Positions 51,580-61,325 of a stretch of DNA of 64,000 bases are shown piece after piece. Numbering within the stretch: the first letter of the stretch is position 1; every line of letters begins with the position of its first letter. The notes under the pieces were generated by a model. It did not search any database, was not told the DNA's origin, and saw only the letters and a list, made by a program, of their open reading frames with translations. The DNA is from Virgibacillus_F necropolis_A. GTDB taxonomy: Bacteria; Bacillota; Bacilli; Bacillales; Amphibacillaceae. Position numbers and translations under genes: made by a program. The DNA is taken from assembly GCF_044793635.1 (NCBI RefSeq), contig NZ_CP084992.1, positions 2,790,001-2,854,000 on the forward strand, in the 5' to 3' direction.

Positions 51580-52227
51580 ATGTTTACTGGAATTATTGAA
51601 GAACTTGGCCAGGTGAAAAAAATGCAACAACAATCAGCAAATTCAGTGCAGCTAACTATTCGCGCAAATACCATTATCTCAGATGTCAAAATTGGAGACA
51701 GTATTGCTGTGAATGGTATTTGTTTAACAGTTACAACATTTAGTGAAAATGAATTTAACTTAGATGTTATGCCAGAAACAATCAAAGCAACGTCATTAAA
51801 TAGACTGAAACCAGGATCACAAGTCAATTTAGAACGGGCTATGCATGCGAATGGGAGATTCGGAGGACATTTTGTTTCAGGTCATATCGATGGTATTGGA
51901 AAAATAACCAGGAAAGAAAAGCAGGAGAATGCCATTTATTATGATATTGAAGTGCCAATAGAGCTCCGATCCTATTTATTAATAAAAGGATCAATTGCTG
52001 TTGATGGGATAAGTTTGACTGTATTTGATGTGAATGATCATACATTTACTATCTCTTTAATTCCACACACTGTTTCCGAAACAGTTTTAGGAGAGAAATC
52101 AGTAGGATCCATCGTTAATATTGAATGCGATATGTTAGCTAAATATGTAGAGCAAATGATAAAGCAAACGGACACTACTAATACTGGAATTAATCAAGCA
52201 TTCTTATCAAATAACGGATACTTATAA
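51580..52227 (+). CDS. ribE: riboflavin synthase alpha chain
   Basis: Dismutates two lumazines to riboflavin. It has 215 residues in two internally repeated lumazine-binding halves: MFTGIIEELGQVKKMQ ... VNGICLTVT and GGHFVSGHIDGIGKITR ... VDGISLTVFDV. ATG 51580 follows AGAGAGGTG by 8 nt; the ATG at 51556 is not used. First gene after the riboswitch; in typical Bacillus operons ribD precedes it and is missing here. Confidence 0.95.
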   Translation: MFTGIIEELGQVKKMQQQSANSVQLTIRANTIISDVKIGDSIAVNGICLTVTTFSENEFNLDVMPETIKATSLNRLKPGSQVNLERAMHANGRFGGHFVSGHIDGIGKITRKEKQENAIYYDIEVPIELRSYLLIKGSIAVDGISLTVFDVNDHTFTISLIPHTVSETVLGEKSVGSIVNIECDMLAKYVEQMIKQTDTTNTGINQAFLSNNGYL

Positions 52228-52239
52228 GGAGATGCAGCT

Positions 52240-52860
52240 ATGTTTCATACAATCGAAGAAGCAATAGAAGATTTACAGCAAGGGAAAATTGTTATTGTTG
52301 TTGATGATGAAAATCGTGAGAATGAAGGAGACTTTGTGGCACTGTCAGATAGGGCTACACCAGAAGTAATTAATTTTATGATTACACATGGAAAAGGTCT
52401 TGTTTGTACATCAATCACAGAAGAAATGTCAAACAAACTGAATTTATCGATGATGACAAATGAAAGCTCTGATCCATTAGGCACAGCCTTTACAGTAAGT
52501 GTAGATCATATGGAATCTACAACTGGAATTAGTGCTGCTGAACGATCAAAAACCATTCAGGCATTAGCAAAACCAGAAAGTCATGCAAAAGACTTTAAAC
52601 GGCCTGGACACGTTTTTCCATTAGTAGCTAAGGATGGTGGTGTGTTATTGAGACAGGGCCATACTGAGGCATCAATTGATTTGGCTAAACTTAGCGGTGC
52701 GAATCCGTCAGGTGTGATTTGTGAAATTATCAAAGAAGATGGGACAATGGCTCGTGTTCCAGATTTAGTGAAAATGGCTGAGCGTTATGAGTTGAAACTA
52801 GTATCAATTGAAGACTTGGTAGCCTATCGTAAAAAAGCAATATATGTAAACAAAGTATAG
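52240..52860 (+). CDS. ribB: 3,4-dihydroxy-2-butanone-4-phosphate synthase
   Basis: Makes the four-carbon riboflavin precursor from ribulose 5-phosphate. It has 206 residues: VVDDENRENEGDFVALSDRA (catalytic acidic loop), HMESTTGISAAERSKTI, KRPGHVFPLVAKDGGVLLRQ and GHTEASIDLAKLSG. In Bacillus this domain is normally fused to GTP cyclohydrolase II; here the protein ends (DLVAYRKKAIYVNKV) almost exactly where that domain would begin, and only 52 bp separate it from ribH. Confidence 0.94.
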   Translation: MFHTIEEAIEDLQQGKIVIVVDDENRENEGDFVALSDRATPEVINFMITHGKGLVCTSITEEMSNKLNLSMMTNESSDPLGTAFTVSVDHMESTTGISAAERSKTIQALAKPESHAKDFKRPGHVFPLVAKDGGVLLRQGHTEASIDLAKLSGANPSGVICEIIKEDGTMARVPDLVKMAERYELKLVSIEDLVAYRKKAIYVNKV

Positions 52861-52912
52861 TAAAATATGTCATTTAGTAAAGATGCATAACTAATAATAG
52901 GAGATGATTAAT

Positions 52913-53377
52913 ATGGGTCAAACATTCAAGGGGAATTTAGTTGCTACAGATTTAACGATAGGAATTGTTGTTGGTAGGTTTAACGAATTTATTACTAGTA
53001 AATTATTAGAGGGTGCAATTGATACATTAGAAAGACATGGAGTCGATGAGGGAAACATTGATGTAGCGTGGGTACCAGGTGCATTTGAACTTCCATTAGT
53101 TGCAAATAAAATGGCAATGAATGAAAAATATGATGCCGTTATTACACTAGGGACAGTAATTCGTGGTGCAACACCGCACTTTGATTATGTATGCGCGGAA
53201 GCGGCAAAAGGTGCGGCACAGGCATCTATCCAATCAGGAAAGCCTGTTATATTTGGTGTTTTAACAACAGAGACAATTGAACAAGCAATTGAACGTTCTG
53301 GAACTAAAGCTGGGAATAAAGGGTCAGAGGCAGCAGTTTCCGCAATCGAAACAGCAAACCTTATTAAAGATTTATAA
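52913..53377 (+). CDS. ribH: 6,7-dimethyl-8-ribityllumazine synthase
   Basis: Builds lumazine; forms an icosahedral capsid in Bacillus. It has 154 residues: VVGRFNEFITSKLLEGAIDT, WVPGAFELPLVANKMA, ITLGTVIRGATPHFDYVCAE and FGVLTTETIEQAIERSGTKA are standard. ATG 52913 follows AGGAGATG; ATG 52904 lies within that site. Last gene of the operon. Confidence 0.95.
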   Translation: MGQTFKGNLVATDLTIGIVVGRFNEFITSKLLEGAIDTLERHGVDEGNIDVAWVPGAFELPLVANKMAMNEKYDAVITLGTVIRGATPHFDYVCAEAAKGAAQASIQSGKPVIFGVLTTETIEQAIERSGTKAGNKGSEAAVSAIETANLIKDL

Positions 53378-53456
53378 ATTAATCGATAGAAATTTTTATT
53401 AAAATAAGATACACTAATCCATAGAGATGTTCCATCATGTGGAGGGAAAGATATCA

Positions 53457-53639
53457 ATGAAATTAGTGTTATATCAAATTCTTGGATTAGGATTTATTTG
53501 GATAGGAATGGCATTCTTCTTTAATACTATGCAACCAACAAGTAAAATTATTTTTTACTGTTTTACTTCATGGCTATTATTTTTAATTGTGATTTACATT
53601 AAACAACGTATTAAAGGCGTTAAAGATAAAGAACTTTAA
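53457..53639 (+). CDS. small two-helix membrane protein
   Basis: Protein of 60 residues with two hydrophobic helices (LYQILGLGFIWIGMAFFF and IIFYCFTSWLLFLIVIYI) and a basic tail. ATG 53457 follows GTGGAGGG; TTG-type extension to 53427 is unsupported. Unknown function; similar small proteins are common in Bacillaceae. Confidence 0.72.
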   Translation: MKLVLYQILGLGFIWIGMAFFFNTMQPTSKIIFYCFTSWLLFLIVIYIKQRIKGVKDKEL

Positions 53640-53642
53640 AAG

Positions 53643-53675
53643 GCACGCGGGCGATCTATTGCTCGCGTGTTTGTT
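53643..53675 (+). terminator. terminator-like hairpin
   Basis: CACGCGGGCGA/TGCTCGCGTG (one bulge) followed by TTTGTTGTTT. Confidence 0.55.
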
Positions 53676-53748
53676 GTTTGCTTTCCACATACATATTATT
53701 CCCTTATACTAATAAATAGAGTGAAGTTCGAAATGAGGAATGTTTGAA

Positions 53749-55629
53749 ATGCTTACAGTTGAAAATATCGTAAAATCATATGGGGAAAAAGTTTTATTTA
53801 ATGAGGTTTCGTGTACCATTAAAGAAAATGATCGTATTGGACTTATTGGCGTTAATGGTACGGGGAAATCAACCTTTTTAAAAGTAATCGCTGGGATCGA
53901 ACCACCTGAGAGTGGTCTTGTTAAACATGCAAAAGATTATCATATTGAATATCTGGCTCAGGATCCTGTACTAGATCCTGAGCTAACCGTAATTGAGCAA
54001 ATTTATTATGGCGAATCAGTGATTATGAAAACAATGCGAGGCTATGAGCACGCACTTCTTGAACTATCGGAAAATCCAGACAGTAATGCCGTGCAGAGCC
54101 GTATGCTAAAGATGCAACAAAAAATGGATGAAAACAAAGCATGGGAAGCAAACACAACCGCAAAAACTGTTTTGACAAAGCTTGGGATTACTGATTTCAA
54201 TAAAAAAGTAACCGATTTGTCTGGTGGCCAAAAGAAACGGGTCGCAATTGCTAAAGCATTAATTCAGCCTGCAGATTTAATCATATTGGATGAACCAACG
54301 AACCATTTGGATCACGCTACAATTGAATGGTTGGAAAAATTCTTAGCATCCTACCGTGGTGCAATGATTCTCGTTACACATGATCGTTATTTTTTAAATC
54401 GTGTAACGAATCATATTTATGAATTGAATAAAGGAAATCTTTATAAGTACACTGGGAACTATGAATTATTTCTTGAGAAAAAAGCAGAACGTGAAGAATT
54501 AGAAGAAAGTAGTCAACAAAAGCACGAAAATATTTTACGTCGTGAAATTGCGTGGTTAAAGCGTGGTGCAAAAGCGAGATCAACGAAGCAAAAGGCCCGA
54601 ATTGATCGGGTGGAAGATATGAAGGAAAAGCGTTTTGATACAAATAAAAATCAGGTGGCTTTTCAAGCCGGCTCAAAACGATTGGGTAAAAAGGTCCTTG
54701 AATTGACGGATATTGAAAAAGTCTTTGGTGATAAGCAATTGTTTACTGACTTTGATTATTTAGTTGTACCTGGTGAACGGTTGGGAATTGTCGGTCCAAA
54801 TGGTTCTGGAAAGACAACTTTATTAAACATCATGGCGAACCGGGTGGAGCCTGACAAGGGAACAATCAATGTTGGTGAAACAGTTAAAATTGGTTATTAT
54901 ACGCAGGAAAATGAAGAAATTGATGAGAGCCTAAGAGTCATTGAATATATAAAAGAAGTAGCTGAAGTCATTCATACAAAAGATGGTGAAGTAATAACTG
55001 CGGAACAAATGCTTGAGCGATTCTTGTTTCCGCGTTCAGAGCAGTGGAATTACATTCGAAAGCTTTCAGGTGGAGAAAAACGTCGATTATATTTATTGAA
55101 GATCTTGATGCTGGAGCCAAATGTATTATTTTTAGATGAACCTACGAATGATTTGGATACAGAAACGTTAAGCATTCTTGAAGATTATCTGGCTAATTTT
55201 CCAGGGGTAGTCATTACCATTTCACATGATCGCTACTTCCTGGATAGAGTGGTTGATCAGTTATTAGTACTATCTGAGACCCCCCGGGTTACGCGTTTTT
55301 ATGGGAATTACAGTGAATATCTGGACGAGCAAATTACTGAAAAAGAAGCAACACAAACAAAAGAAAAGCCTTCAACTCCGGTTAAAAAAACAAAGAAGAA
55401 GCTTTCCTATAATGATCAAAAAGAATGGAATGGGATTGAGGATCAAATTACCGAGTTGGAAACTAAGATTGATGGCCTGAAAGAAGCAATTGCTGGAGCT
55501 GGAAGTGATCTTGAAAAAGTGCAGGATTTATTTAAGGAACAAGAAGAAGTGGAAAATCAATTAGAACAAAAAATGGAGCGTTGGGAAGAGCTTTCTATCC
55601 TAGTTGAAGAAATGGAAGCAGGGAAATGA
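53749..55629 (+). CDS. yfmR: ABC-F translation ATPase (YfmR/Uup-like)
   Basis: Ribosome-associated ABC-F protein with two nucleotide-binding domains, no membrane part, 626 residues. NBD1: GVNGTGKSTFLKVIAG, signature LSGGQKKRVAIAKAL, Walker B LIILDEPTNHLD. A linker rich in K/R (RGAKARSTKQKARIDR) follows, then NBD2: GPNGSGKTTLLNIMA, LSGGEKRRLYLLKIL, VLFLDEPTNDLD. The C-terminal coiled coil (about 555-626) is typical of Uup/YfmR. Length matches B. subtilis YfmR, which helps ribosomes past stalls. ATG 53749 preferred over 53740. Confidence 0.88.
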   Translation: MLTVENIVKSYGEKVLFNEVSCTIKENDRIGLIGVNGTGKSTFLKVIAGIEPPESGLVKHAKDYHIEYLAQDPVLDPELTVIEQIYYGESVIMKTMRGYEHALLELSENPDSNAVQSRMLKMQQKMDENKAWEANTTAKTVLTKLGITDFNKKVTDLSGGQKKRVAIAKALIQPADLIILDEPTNHLDHATIEWLEKFLASYRGAMILVTHDRYFLNRVTNHIYELNKGNLYKYTGNYELFLEKKAEREELEESSQQKHENILRREIAWLKRGAKARSTKQKARIDRVEDMKEKRFDTNKNQVAFQAGSKRLGKKVLELTDIEKVFGDKQLFTDFDYLVVPGERLGIVGPNGSGKTTLLNIMANRVEPDKGTINVGETVKIGYYTQENEEIDESLRVIEYIKEVAEVIHTKDGEVITAEQMLERFLFPRSEQWNYIRKLSGGEKRRLYLLKILMLEPNVLFLDEPTNDLDTETLSILEDYLANFPGVVITISHDRYFLDRVVDQLLVLSETPRVTRFYGNYSEYLDEQITEKEATQTKEKPSTPVKKTKKKLSYNDQKEWNGIEDQITELETKIDGLKEAIAGAGSDLEKVQDLFKEQEEVENQLEQKMERWEELSILVEEMEAGK

Positions 55630-55676
55630 TTTAAATATATCCGCCAATCCACTCTCTCCGAAGTCAGGTTATAACA

Positions 55677-55724
55677 AACAAGAAGGATTGAACCCAAAAT
55701 GGGGACAATCCTTCTTGTTTTTTT
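55677..55724 (+). terminator. rho-independent terminator
   Basis: AACAAGAAGGATTG/CAATCCTTCTTGTT stem with T8; 15-nt loop with AACCC/GGGG able to extend the stem. Lies between the convergent ABC-F and membrane-protein genes. Confidence 0.82.
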
Positions 55725-55728
55725 TACC

Positions 55729-57450
55729 TTATTCTGTTAATCCTTCAATAGATATAGACTCCACGATTCCAGTGCCATTATCGCGAATGTTTGCCTCTAA
55801 CTGCACTTGATCACCAGCTTGCAGGAATAGTGCAAGGGGAGCCTTTCCAGCTGTTATGGTATAAATGGTTTTATCACCTTTTAATAAAAACTGGACAACC
55901 TGTGAATTCTTTTGCGTTGTGACGAGTACACGATTTATTTCACCAGAACGTTTCTGTAAAGGAGTATCACCTGTAGAAGAAACATTGCTTGGATCCTGCA
56001 GTAATTGCAGGCGGTATGCTTCTAGAGTTTCCCGTGCTGTATCGCCAAATACAACGAAGTCAGCGTCTGATGCTTTGATATAAGCATACTTTTTAAGGAG
56101 ACCATTTGGATCCAGCACATTCACAACCCATGTAGGGTTCCCATCTATATTATACAAAACAGGCATGGAACCTTCCCATTCTTTCTCAGGAAATTCTTTA
56201 TTCACAATTTCTTTAGCCCCAGTACTATCCATAATACCGGTATTTTTTTTGCCATTATAGAACGTAAGGTCACCAGTACGAGCATTAATTAATGTGTAAC
56301 CAAGCGCGGAATCAATGTTCTCTTTTGGTGATGACATATCGGTAAAATAATACATTTCACCATCTTCATTAAAGATTGGTGTTACACTATTTTCTGTTCC
56401 GGATTCATTTGGGATCTTCACATCTTTTTTACCGAAAATAGAGTTTAGCCAACCATGAACATACTTACCAAAATATTCATTTACATCAGTAGCCATTTCA
56501 GAACTTACGGATCCATCCACAAACTCTGGTGCTTCACTTGACGCATAAAGTTTAACGTCACCTGTTTCCGGGTCAACAATCGCAACTTTTAGATTCTGTA
56601 AATCCGGCTTATTTGTAAGTCCAATTGGTTTGTACAGTGTTTGAACATACCATGGCTTACCATCCTCGTCTACTTCTAATTGTGCTTCACCACTTTGGAT
56701 ATAAGTTGGGTATGCCCCGTAAATAACGCGGTCAATATTTGAATTAAAATAACTGGAGTTTGTATATTTCATTTTACTATCGACGAATTCAGGTTGTGCG
56801 TTTACGTTGGTCGCAGAAATAGTAAAATAACCTGCTGTTTCTTTACCACGGAACCATTTCCAAAAACTAGTAAACTCAACAGGGCCAACAAACACGACGT
56901 CATCGCCAACCTTTTGTACTTGTAACTTACCTAAATCGTAAAATTGAGGATTAGGAACAACGCTCATCGATTTTTGGGTCTTATTTCGTGCGAATTCAGG
57001 AGATACTGTAATCGGTGTATCATCCTTGCTTAATGGTTTTGCCTCTTCTACTTTTTCTATGTTAATAGATTCATAGGAATTATCCAATGTGAAAATTCCT
57101 AATACGAAAATAGTAGGTAGTGCCAAGACTGCCACAATAACTAATAGACCCAATGTGGCCTCAAATGGACCGCTTCGTTTATTCTTTCCGGGTGTTTGGG
57201 TCATTCCATATAATAAAAAGATCCCAATAATTGCTACCACAAGGTTTGCAATAACCATGTAAGGGATGGTAATAGGTAGTAGAATAAAGTAGTTTACAAT
57301 ACTTGCAATGATGAATAAAGAAACAAAAATAATTGTTGCAGGTTTAATGGATATCTTTTTTATTTTTTTCTGGCTTCTAACAATGAGAGCAATTGCCAAA
57401 GCTGCATACAAAACTAATGATAATAATGCTGCTGATAAAATACCTGTCAT
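55729..57450 (-). CDS. large membrane-anchored protein of unknown function
   Basis: Protein of 573 residues. Four or so N-terminal helices (SAALLSLVLYAALAIALIVR, IIFVSLFIIASIVNYFILLP, VIANLVVAIIGIFLLYGM and LLVIVAVLALPTIFVLGIFT), then about 430 residues predicted outside the membrane with repeated beta-strand motifs (VAIVDPETGDVKLYASSEAP, YTLINARTGDLTFYNGKKN), resembling PepSY-like repeats. ATG 57450 lies after TTAGGAG; GTG 57459 overlaps it. I do not assign a function. Confidence 0.7.
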   Translation of the reverse strand: MTGILSAALLSLVLYAALAIALIVRSQKKIKKISIKPATIIFVSLFIIASIVNYFILLPITIPYMVIANLVVAIIGIFLLYGMTQTPGKNKRSGPFEATLGLLVIVAVLALPTIFVLGIFTLDNSYESINIEKVEEAKPLSKDDTPITVSPEFARNKTQKSMSVVPNPQFYDLGKLQVQKVGDDVVFVGPVEFTSFWKWFRGKETAGYFTISATNVNAQPEFVDSKMKYTNSSYFNSNIDRVIYGAYPTYIQSGEAQLEVDEDGKPWYVQTLYKPIGLTNKPDLQNLKVAIVDPETGDVKLYASSEAPEFVDGSVSSEMATDVNEYFGKYVHGWLNSIFGKKDVKIPNESGTENSVTPIFNEDGEMYYFTDMSSPKENIDSALGYTLINARTGDLTFYNGKKNTGIMDSTGAKEIVNKEFPEKEWEGSMPVLYNIDGNPTWVVNVLDPNGLLKKYAYIKASDADFVVFGDTARETLEAYRLQLLQDPSNVSSTGDTPLQKRSGEINRVLVTTQKNSQVVQFLLKGDKTIYTITAGKAPLALFLQAGDQVQLEANIRDNGTGIVESISIEGLTE

Positions 57451-57598
57451 GCTTGTCACTCCTAATTTGATTGATTTCTAAGTGTTTATACGTACAGAAA
57501 TAAAAATAGTTTCAAAAAGGTAACATAAACAATTTCGTTTCTTTCTTATTAGACTTCCATTAAACTGGTAATAGCAAAAAGTAAACGGGGTAATTGTA

Positions 57599-58639
57599 AT
57601 GAAAAAAATATTTAGCGATATCATGCAATTTCGTGGAAATCACTATGATTTTGGATATAAACAAGGTATGGAATTAAAAGATTCGCTCACAATTAAAAAC
57701 AGAAAGAAACAATGGAAAACACGTAAAGCTCGATTTGTTATTAATGAAGCATCTGTAAGAGAAGCTCTATCACCATATGCACCAGCTATTTGGGATGAAC
57801 TTGTTGGTCTCAGGGATGCTTTAGAATGGCCAATTGATGATGTGTTGAAAGAGTTCGGAGGATATCGTTTAGAATATGGGCGATCTGGATGTTCTATTTT
57901 TACAGGCACCGATTATATGATTCGTAATTACGATTATCATCCAAGGACATATGAAGGACGGTATATGATCTATCAGCCAACAGATGGCGGGTATGCTGTG
58001 ATTGGCCCATCTCAACGTATTACAGGTCGTATGGACGGTATGAATGAAAAAGGATTAGTAATGGGCTACAATTTTATGCATCGCAAAAAGCCAGGTGACG
58101 GCTTTATTTGTAATATGATTGGCCGCATTATTTTGGAACGTTGTGCAAATGTTAATGAAGCAGTATCCATGTTAAAAAATATTCCACATCGTCATTCATT
58201 CAGTTATGTTTTATTGGATGAAAATGGAGATACTTTTGTCGTAGAGGCAACACCGCGTGGAGTAGATGTGCGTCAATCAAACGTTTGTACAAATCATTTT
58301 GAAGTGCTAAAACATGAAAATCGATATCACCTTGATGACTCCTATAAAAGGATGAATGCCATAAACGCACACAAAGATCAAGTGTCGAATGGATATCAGG
58401 CATTTCGTATGATGAATGATTTGCACAAAGGTGTATTCTCAAATGATTATCGAAATTGGTCTGGAACCATTCATACTTCCGGTTATTTTCCAAAAGAAAG
58501 AAAAGCATGGTTTGCGCTTGGTGGAAATCGGGAGCCTGTTGTATTTGATTTTAATAAATGGTTAAAAGGTGAAAAGATTTCTACCACCCGTATATTAGGG
58601 GAAGTTGATACTGATTTGCCATTTGCTCATATGGATTGA
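57599..58639 (+). CDS. C45-type peptidase / linear amide C-N hydrolase
   Basis: Ntn-hydrolase-fold enzyme of 346 residues of the acyl-CoA:6-APA acyltransferase (C45) type. QFRGNHYDFGYKQGMELKD is the N-terminal hallmark; the nucleophile is the Cys in YGRSGCSIFTGTDYMIRNYD; GRMDGMNEKGLVMGYNFMHR and VCTNHFEVLKHENR follow. No signal peptide. It should self-process before the Cys. Substrate unknown; not necessarily beta-lactam related. A DMT transporter follows after 15 bp and may be co-transcribed. Confidence 0.85.
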   Translation: MKKIFSDIMQFRGNHYDFGYKQGMELKDSLTIKNRKKQWKTRKARFVINEASVREALSPYAPAIWDELVGLRDALEWPIDDVLKEFGGYRLEYGRSGCSIFTGTDYMIRNYDYHPRTYEGRYMIYQPTDGGYAVIGPSQRITGRMDGMNEKGLVMGYNFMHRKKPGDGFICNMIGRIILERCANVNEAVSMLKNIPHRHSFSYVLLDENGDTFVVEATPRGVDVRQSNVCTNHFEVLKHENRYHLDDSYKRMNAINAHKDQVSNGYQAFRMMNDLHKGVFSNDYRNWSGTIHTSGYFPKERKAWFALGGNREPVVFDFNKWLKGEKISTTRILGEVDTDLPFAHMD

Positions 58640-58654
58640 GGTTGAGGTGGTAAG

Positions 58655-59572
58655 ATGAAGAATTATTTAAATACAAAATGGTCCGTTATCACGATAGCGA
58701 TTTTCTGTTCCCTCCTATGGGGAAGTGCTTTTCCGGTATTAAAAGTAAGTTATTCCGAGTTGCAAATGGCTCCCGAGGATACAATTGCAAAAATTGTTTT
58801 TGCGGGTATACGTTTTTTATTAGCGGGAGTTATTTTGCTGTTTGGCCTGTTAGTGGTCAATCGAAAAGCGTTATTGGTCACGAGGAGACAGGTTCCATTT
58901 CTCGTTATCTTTGGAATTATTCAAACAGCAGTACAATACTACTTTTTCTACAATGGTCTTGCAAATGTTTCTGGCATGAAGGGGGCTATATTGGTATCTA
59001 GTGGTACATTTTTTACAGTGATTCTTGCCCACTTTTTTTACCGGAATGATCGTTTGAATGCACCCAAAACGGTCGGATTGATAGCAGGGTTTGCAGGGAT
59101 TATCGTGGCAAATTGGGGCCAGTCCTTTCAATTAGGCTTTCGATTGGAAGGAGAAGGTTTTATGATTTTCGCTGCATTAACAGGTGCGGTGGGTACCATT
59201 ATGGCCAAGGAAATGGCAACTGGAATTCATCCTTTCGCATTAACAGGATGGCAGCTTACAATTGGCTCGGTGCTAATGTTGGTATTTGGATTACCACAAA
59301 TGAAAGAAGGAGCTATGACTTTCACCCCACTTGGGTGGGGCTTACTCCTATATGCTGCGTTATTGTCAGCTGTTGCGTTTGCACTTTGGTATTCTTTATT
59401 AAAATATAACAAGGCAGGAGAAATCAGTATATATAAGTTTGTAACACCAGTGGCAGGAACTATTCTCTCTGCATTTTTTATCCCGAACGAAAATTTGAAT
59501 GGACTAATAGTCGGTGCGCTTGTATTAGTTGCAGTTGGTATAATTGCAATTAACTTAAGACATAATTCATAA
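58655..59572 (+). CDS. DMT family transporter (EamA)
   Basis: Ten-helix exporter of 305 residues with two EamA repeats: IAIFCSLLWGSAFPVLKVSY at the start, and AALTGAVGTIMAKEMATGIH then GWGLLLYAALLSAVAFALWY in the second half. Typical for metabolite efflux. GAGGTGGTAAG precedes ATG 58655. Substrate unknown. Confidence 0.88.
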   Translation: MKNYLNTKWSVITIAIFCSLLWGSAFPVLKVSYSELQMAPEDTIAKIVFAGIRFLLAGVILLFGLLVVNRKALLVTRRQVPFLVIFGIIQTAVQYYFFYNGLANVSGMKGAILVSSGTFFTVILAHFFYRNDRLNAPKTVGLIAGFAGIIVANWGQSFQLGFRLEGEGFMIFAALTGAVGTIMAKEMATGIHPFALTGWQLTIGSVLMLVFGLPQMKEGAMTFTPLGWGLLLYAALLSAVAFALWYSLLKYNKAGEISIYKFVTPVAGTILSAFFIPNENLNGLIVGALVLVAVGIIAINLRHNS

Positions 59573-59669
59573 CCTTGTTTATCTTTCTACTAGAATATAA
59601 ATAGTTACTTTACAATAAAATTAGAAATAGTATAATTAAATCGGTTCAAGTAGAAAGGTGGCAACAATC

Positions 59670-60344
59670 TTGTTAGGAATTGATTTTACACAAGAATCTT
59701 TACTAGCACTTTTACAAATTATTGCAATAGATATTGTACTATCTGGTGATAATGCTATCGTTATTGCTATGGCAACTAAAGGGTTGCCTAAGAAACAACA
59801 AAACAAAGCAATTATTATTGGTACTGGTGGGGCGGTTATATTACGGATTTTATTTGCAGCTATAATCGTTTACCTATTACAAATTCCATTGGTTCACTTG
59901 ATTGGCGGACTACTATTGTTATGGATTGCATACCATGTACTGGTTGATGATGAACCAGATGCGAATATTAAATCGTCGGGTACGCTGTCAAAAGCAGTAG
60001 GTACCATTGTCATGGCGGATGCTGTTATGAGTCTTGATAATGTAGTTGCTATAGCGGGGGCTGCTCATGGTCACGTCGGCATGATCGCAATTGGTGTGTT
60101 AATCAGTATTCCAATCATGATTTTTGGATCCAAACTGATTGTTCGTGTGATGGACAAGTACACATGGATTGCTTATTTAGGCGCGGGGATATTAGCATGG
60201 ACTGCTGGTCAGATGATAACAGGCGATGAAGTTATAATTGATTGGTTAAACCTTAATAATGGACCAGTAATGTATGCAATTGTCGCAGGTATTACAGCAG
60301 CTGTATTATTAATTGGTTATTTAAGAAATAATAAAACTGCATAA
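59670..60344 (+). CDS. TerC family membrane protein (YjbE/YkoY-like)
   Basis: Membrane protein of 224 residues with seven or so helices and the TerC signatures IDIVLSGDNAIVIAMATKG and MADAVMSLDNVVAIAGAAHG, whose Asp/Asn pairs bind metal. Family members export manganese and help metallate secreted enzymes. TTG 59670 follows AAAGGTGG by 9 nt; GTG 59658 overlaps that site. The 97-bp leader is too short for a yybP-ykoY riboswitch and none is visible. Confidence 0.87.
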   Translation: MLGIDFTQESLLALLQIIAIDIVLSGDNAIVIAMATKGLPKKQQNKAIIIGTGGAVILRILFAAIIVYLLQIPLVHLIGGLLLLWIAYHVLVDDEPDANIKSSGTLSKAVGTIVMADAVMSLDNVVAIAGAAHGHVGMIAIGVLISIPIMIFGSKLIVRVMDKYTWIAYLGAGILAWTAGQMITGDEVIIDWLNLNNGPVMYAIVAGITAAVLLIGYLRNNKTA

Positions 60345-60508
60345 GAAAATAACAAAATGAGAAATTAGAATGTATTGGTTCTCAGTATTGTTACATAAAT
60401 TAAAGGTTTTTCCTAATATATGTTTAACTAGTAGGGTATAATGGGAAAATGACAGATGATATAATTTTAAATTAAAGTTAGTATGATTTAACTTTAGGAG
60501 GCTATTAA

Positions 60509-61180
60509 ATGAATCTTTTTCAAGTAAGGAAAGGACAATTTGTTTATTACAACAACGAATTGCATAAAGTTTATTCCGTCAAAGCAATGTTTAAAAAGTC
60601 TGTTCACTTGTATCGATTAAAAGATATGCAACAGGTATTATCTAAAGCTAGTGATATTCAATTATATAGACCTAAGCATTTAGATTCGTTTATTTTTTAT
60701 GGGAAGAGGTATACCATCGATCAAAGTAAACGTCCAGAAGCTGGGGACTATATATTAATTGTAAAGCCTGCACCAGATTTTCTTGATCATTATTCATTAA
60801 ATGAAATTGAAAAGGTTGATAATGTTGAAGATGGCAATGTTGTTACCACAAGAGACAACGGGGTAAAGCATAGCGAATATGTTCTTTTAGTTCCAGGTAA
60901 ATCAGACGGTAGTCATGACATAGCATATTTAGATAAAAATCTAGTTTCAACTACACAAGAGGCAGATGATGAGGCATTAGGAAATATGCCAGCTTCTGAG
61001 ACAGAAATGAAACCAGTCGTTGGTGATATATACATGGATATTCAAGGTAAAACCAAGGCAATGATTGTTGCAATGACAGAAAGTGAAGTATTGTTTGGTC
61101 ATGGTTTAAAGGTTCATGTAACTGAACTTATAGACGAAGATAAGTTTACGTTGGTTTATCGTTTAGAAGAAGATCTATAG
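60509..61180 (+). CDS. conserved hypothetical soluble protein
   Basis: Protein of 223 residues, no signal peptide or membrane helix. N-terminal beta-rich region (VRKGQFVYYNNELHKVYSVK, a KOW/Tudor-like strand pattern) and related short strands at the end (VVGDIYMDIQGKTKAMIVAM). AGGAGGC precedes ATG 60509. I do not recognise the family with certainty. Terminator follows. Confidence 0.65.
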   Translation: MNLFQVRKGQFVYYNNELHKVYSVKAMFKKSVHLYRLKDMQQVLSKASDIQLYRPKHLDSFIFYGKRYTIDQSKRPEAGDYILIVKPAPDFLDHYSLNEIEKVDNVEDGNVVTTRDNGVKHSEYVLLVPGKSDGSHDIAYLDKNLVSTTQEADDEALGNMPASETEMKPVVGDIYMDIQGKTKAMIVAMTESEVLFGHGLKVHVTELIDEDKFTLVYRLEEDL

Positions 61181-61185
61181 TAAGA

Positions 61186-61223
61186 AAAAAGTGCTCCTGA
61201 AATCTAATTCAGAAGCACTTTTT
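61186..61223 (+). terminator. rho-independent terminator
   Basis: AAAAAAGTGCTCCTGA/TCAGAAGCACTTTTT (one mismatch), 8-nt loop. Confidence 0.78.
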
Positions 61224-61325
61224 ATAAAGCTCTTTTCGTACGCATTGTTGCTTTTAATTTTTATAATTGATATATATTGCGAAGTAACCTTAGGTTTATT
61301 TCCAAAGACATGTGCTATTGCTGCC

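Noticed and set aside
59573..59669. yybP-ykoY manganese riboswitch before the TerC gene
   Set aside because: The gap is only about 97 bp and lacks the conserved aptamer blocks.
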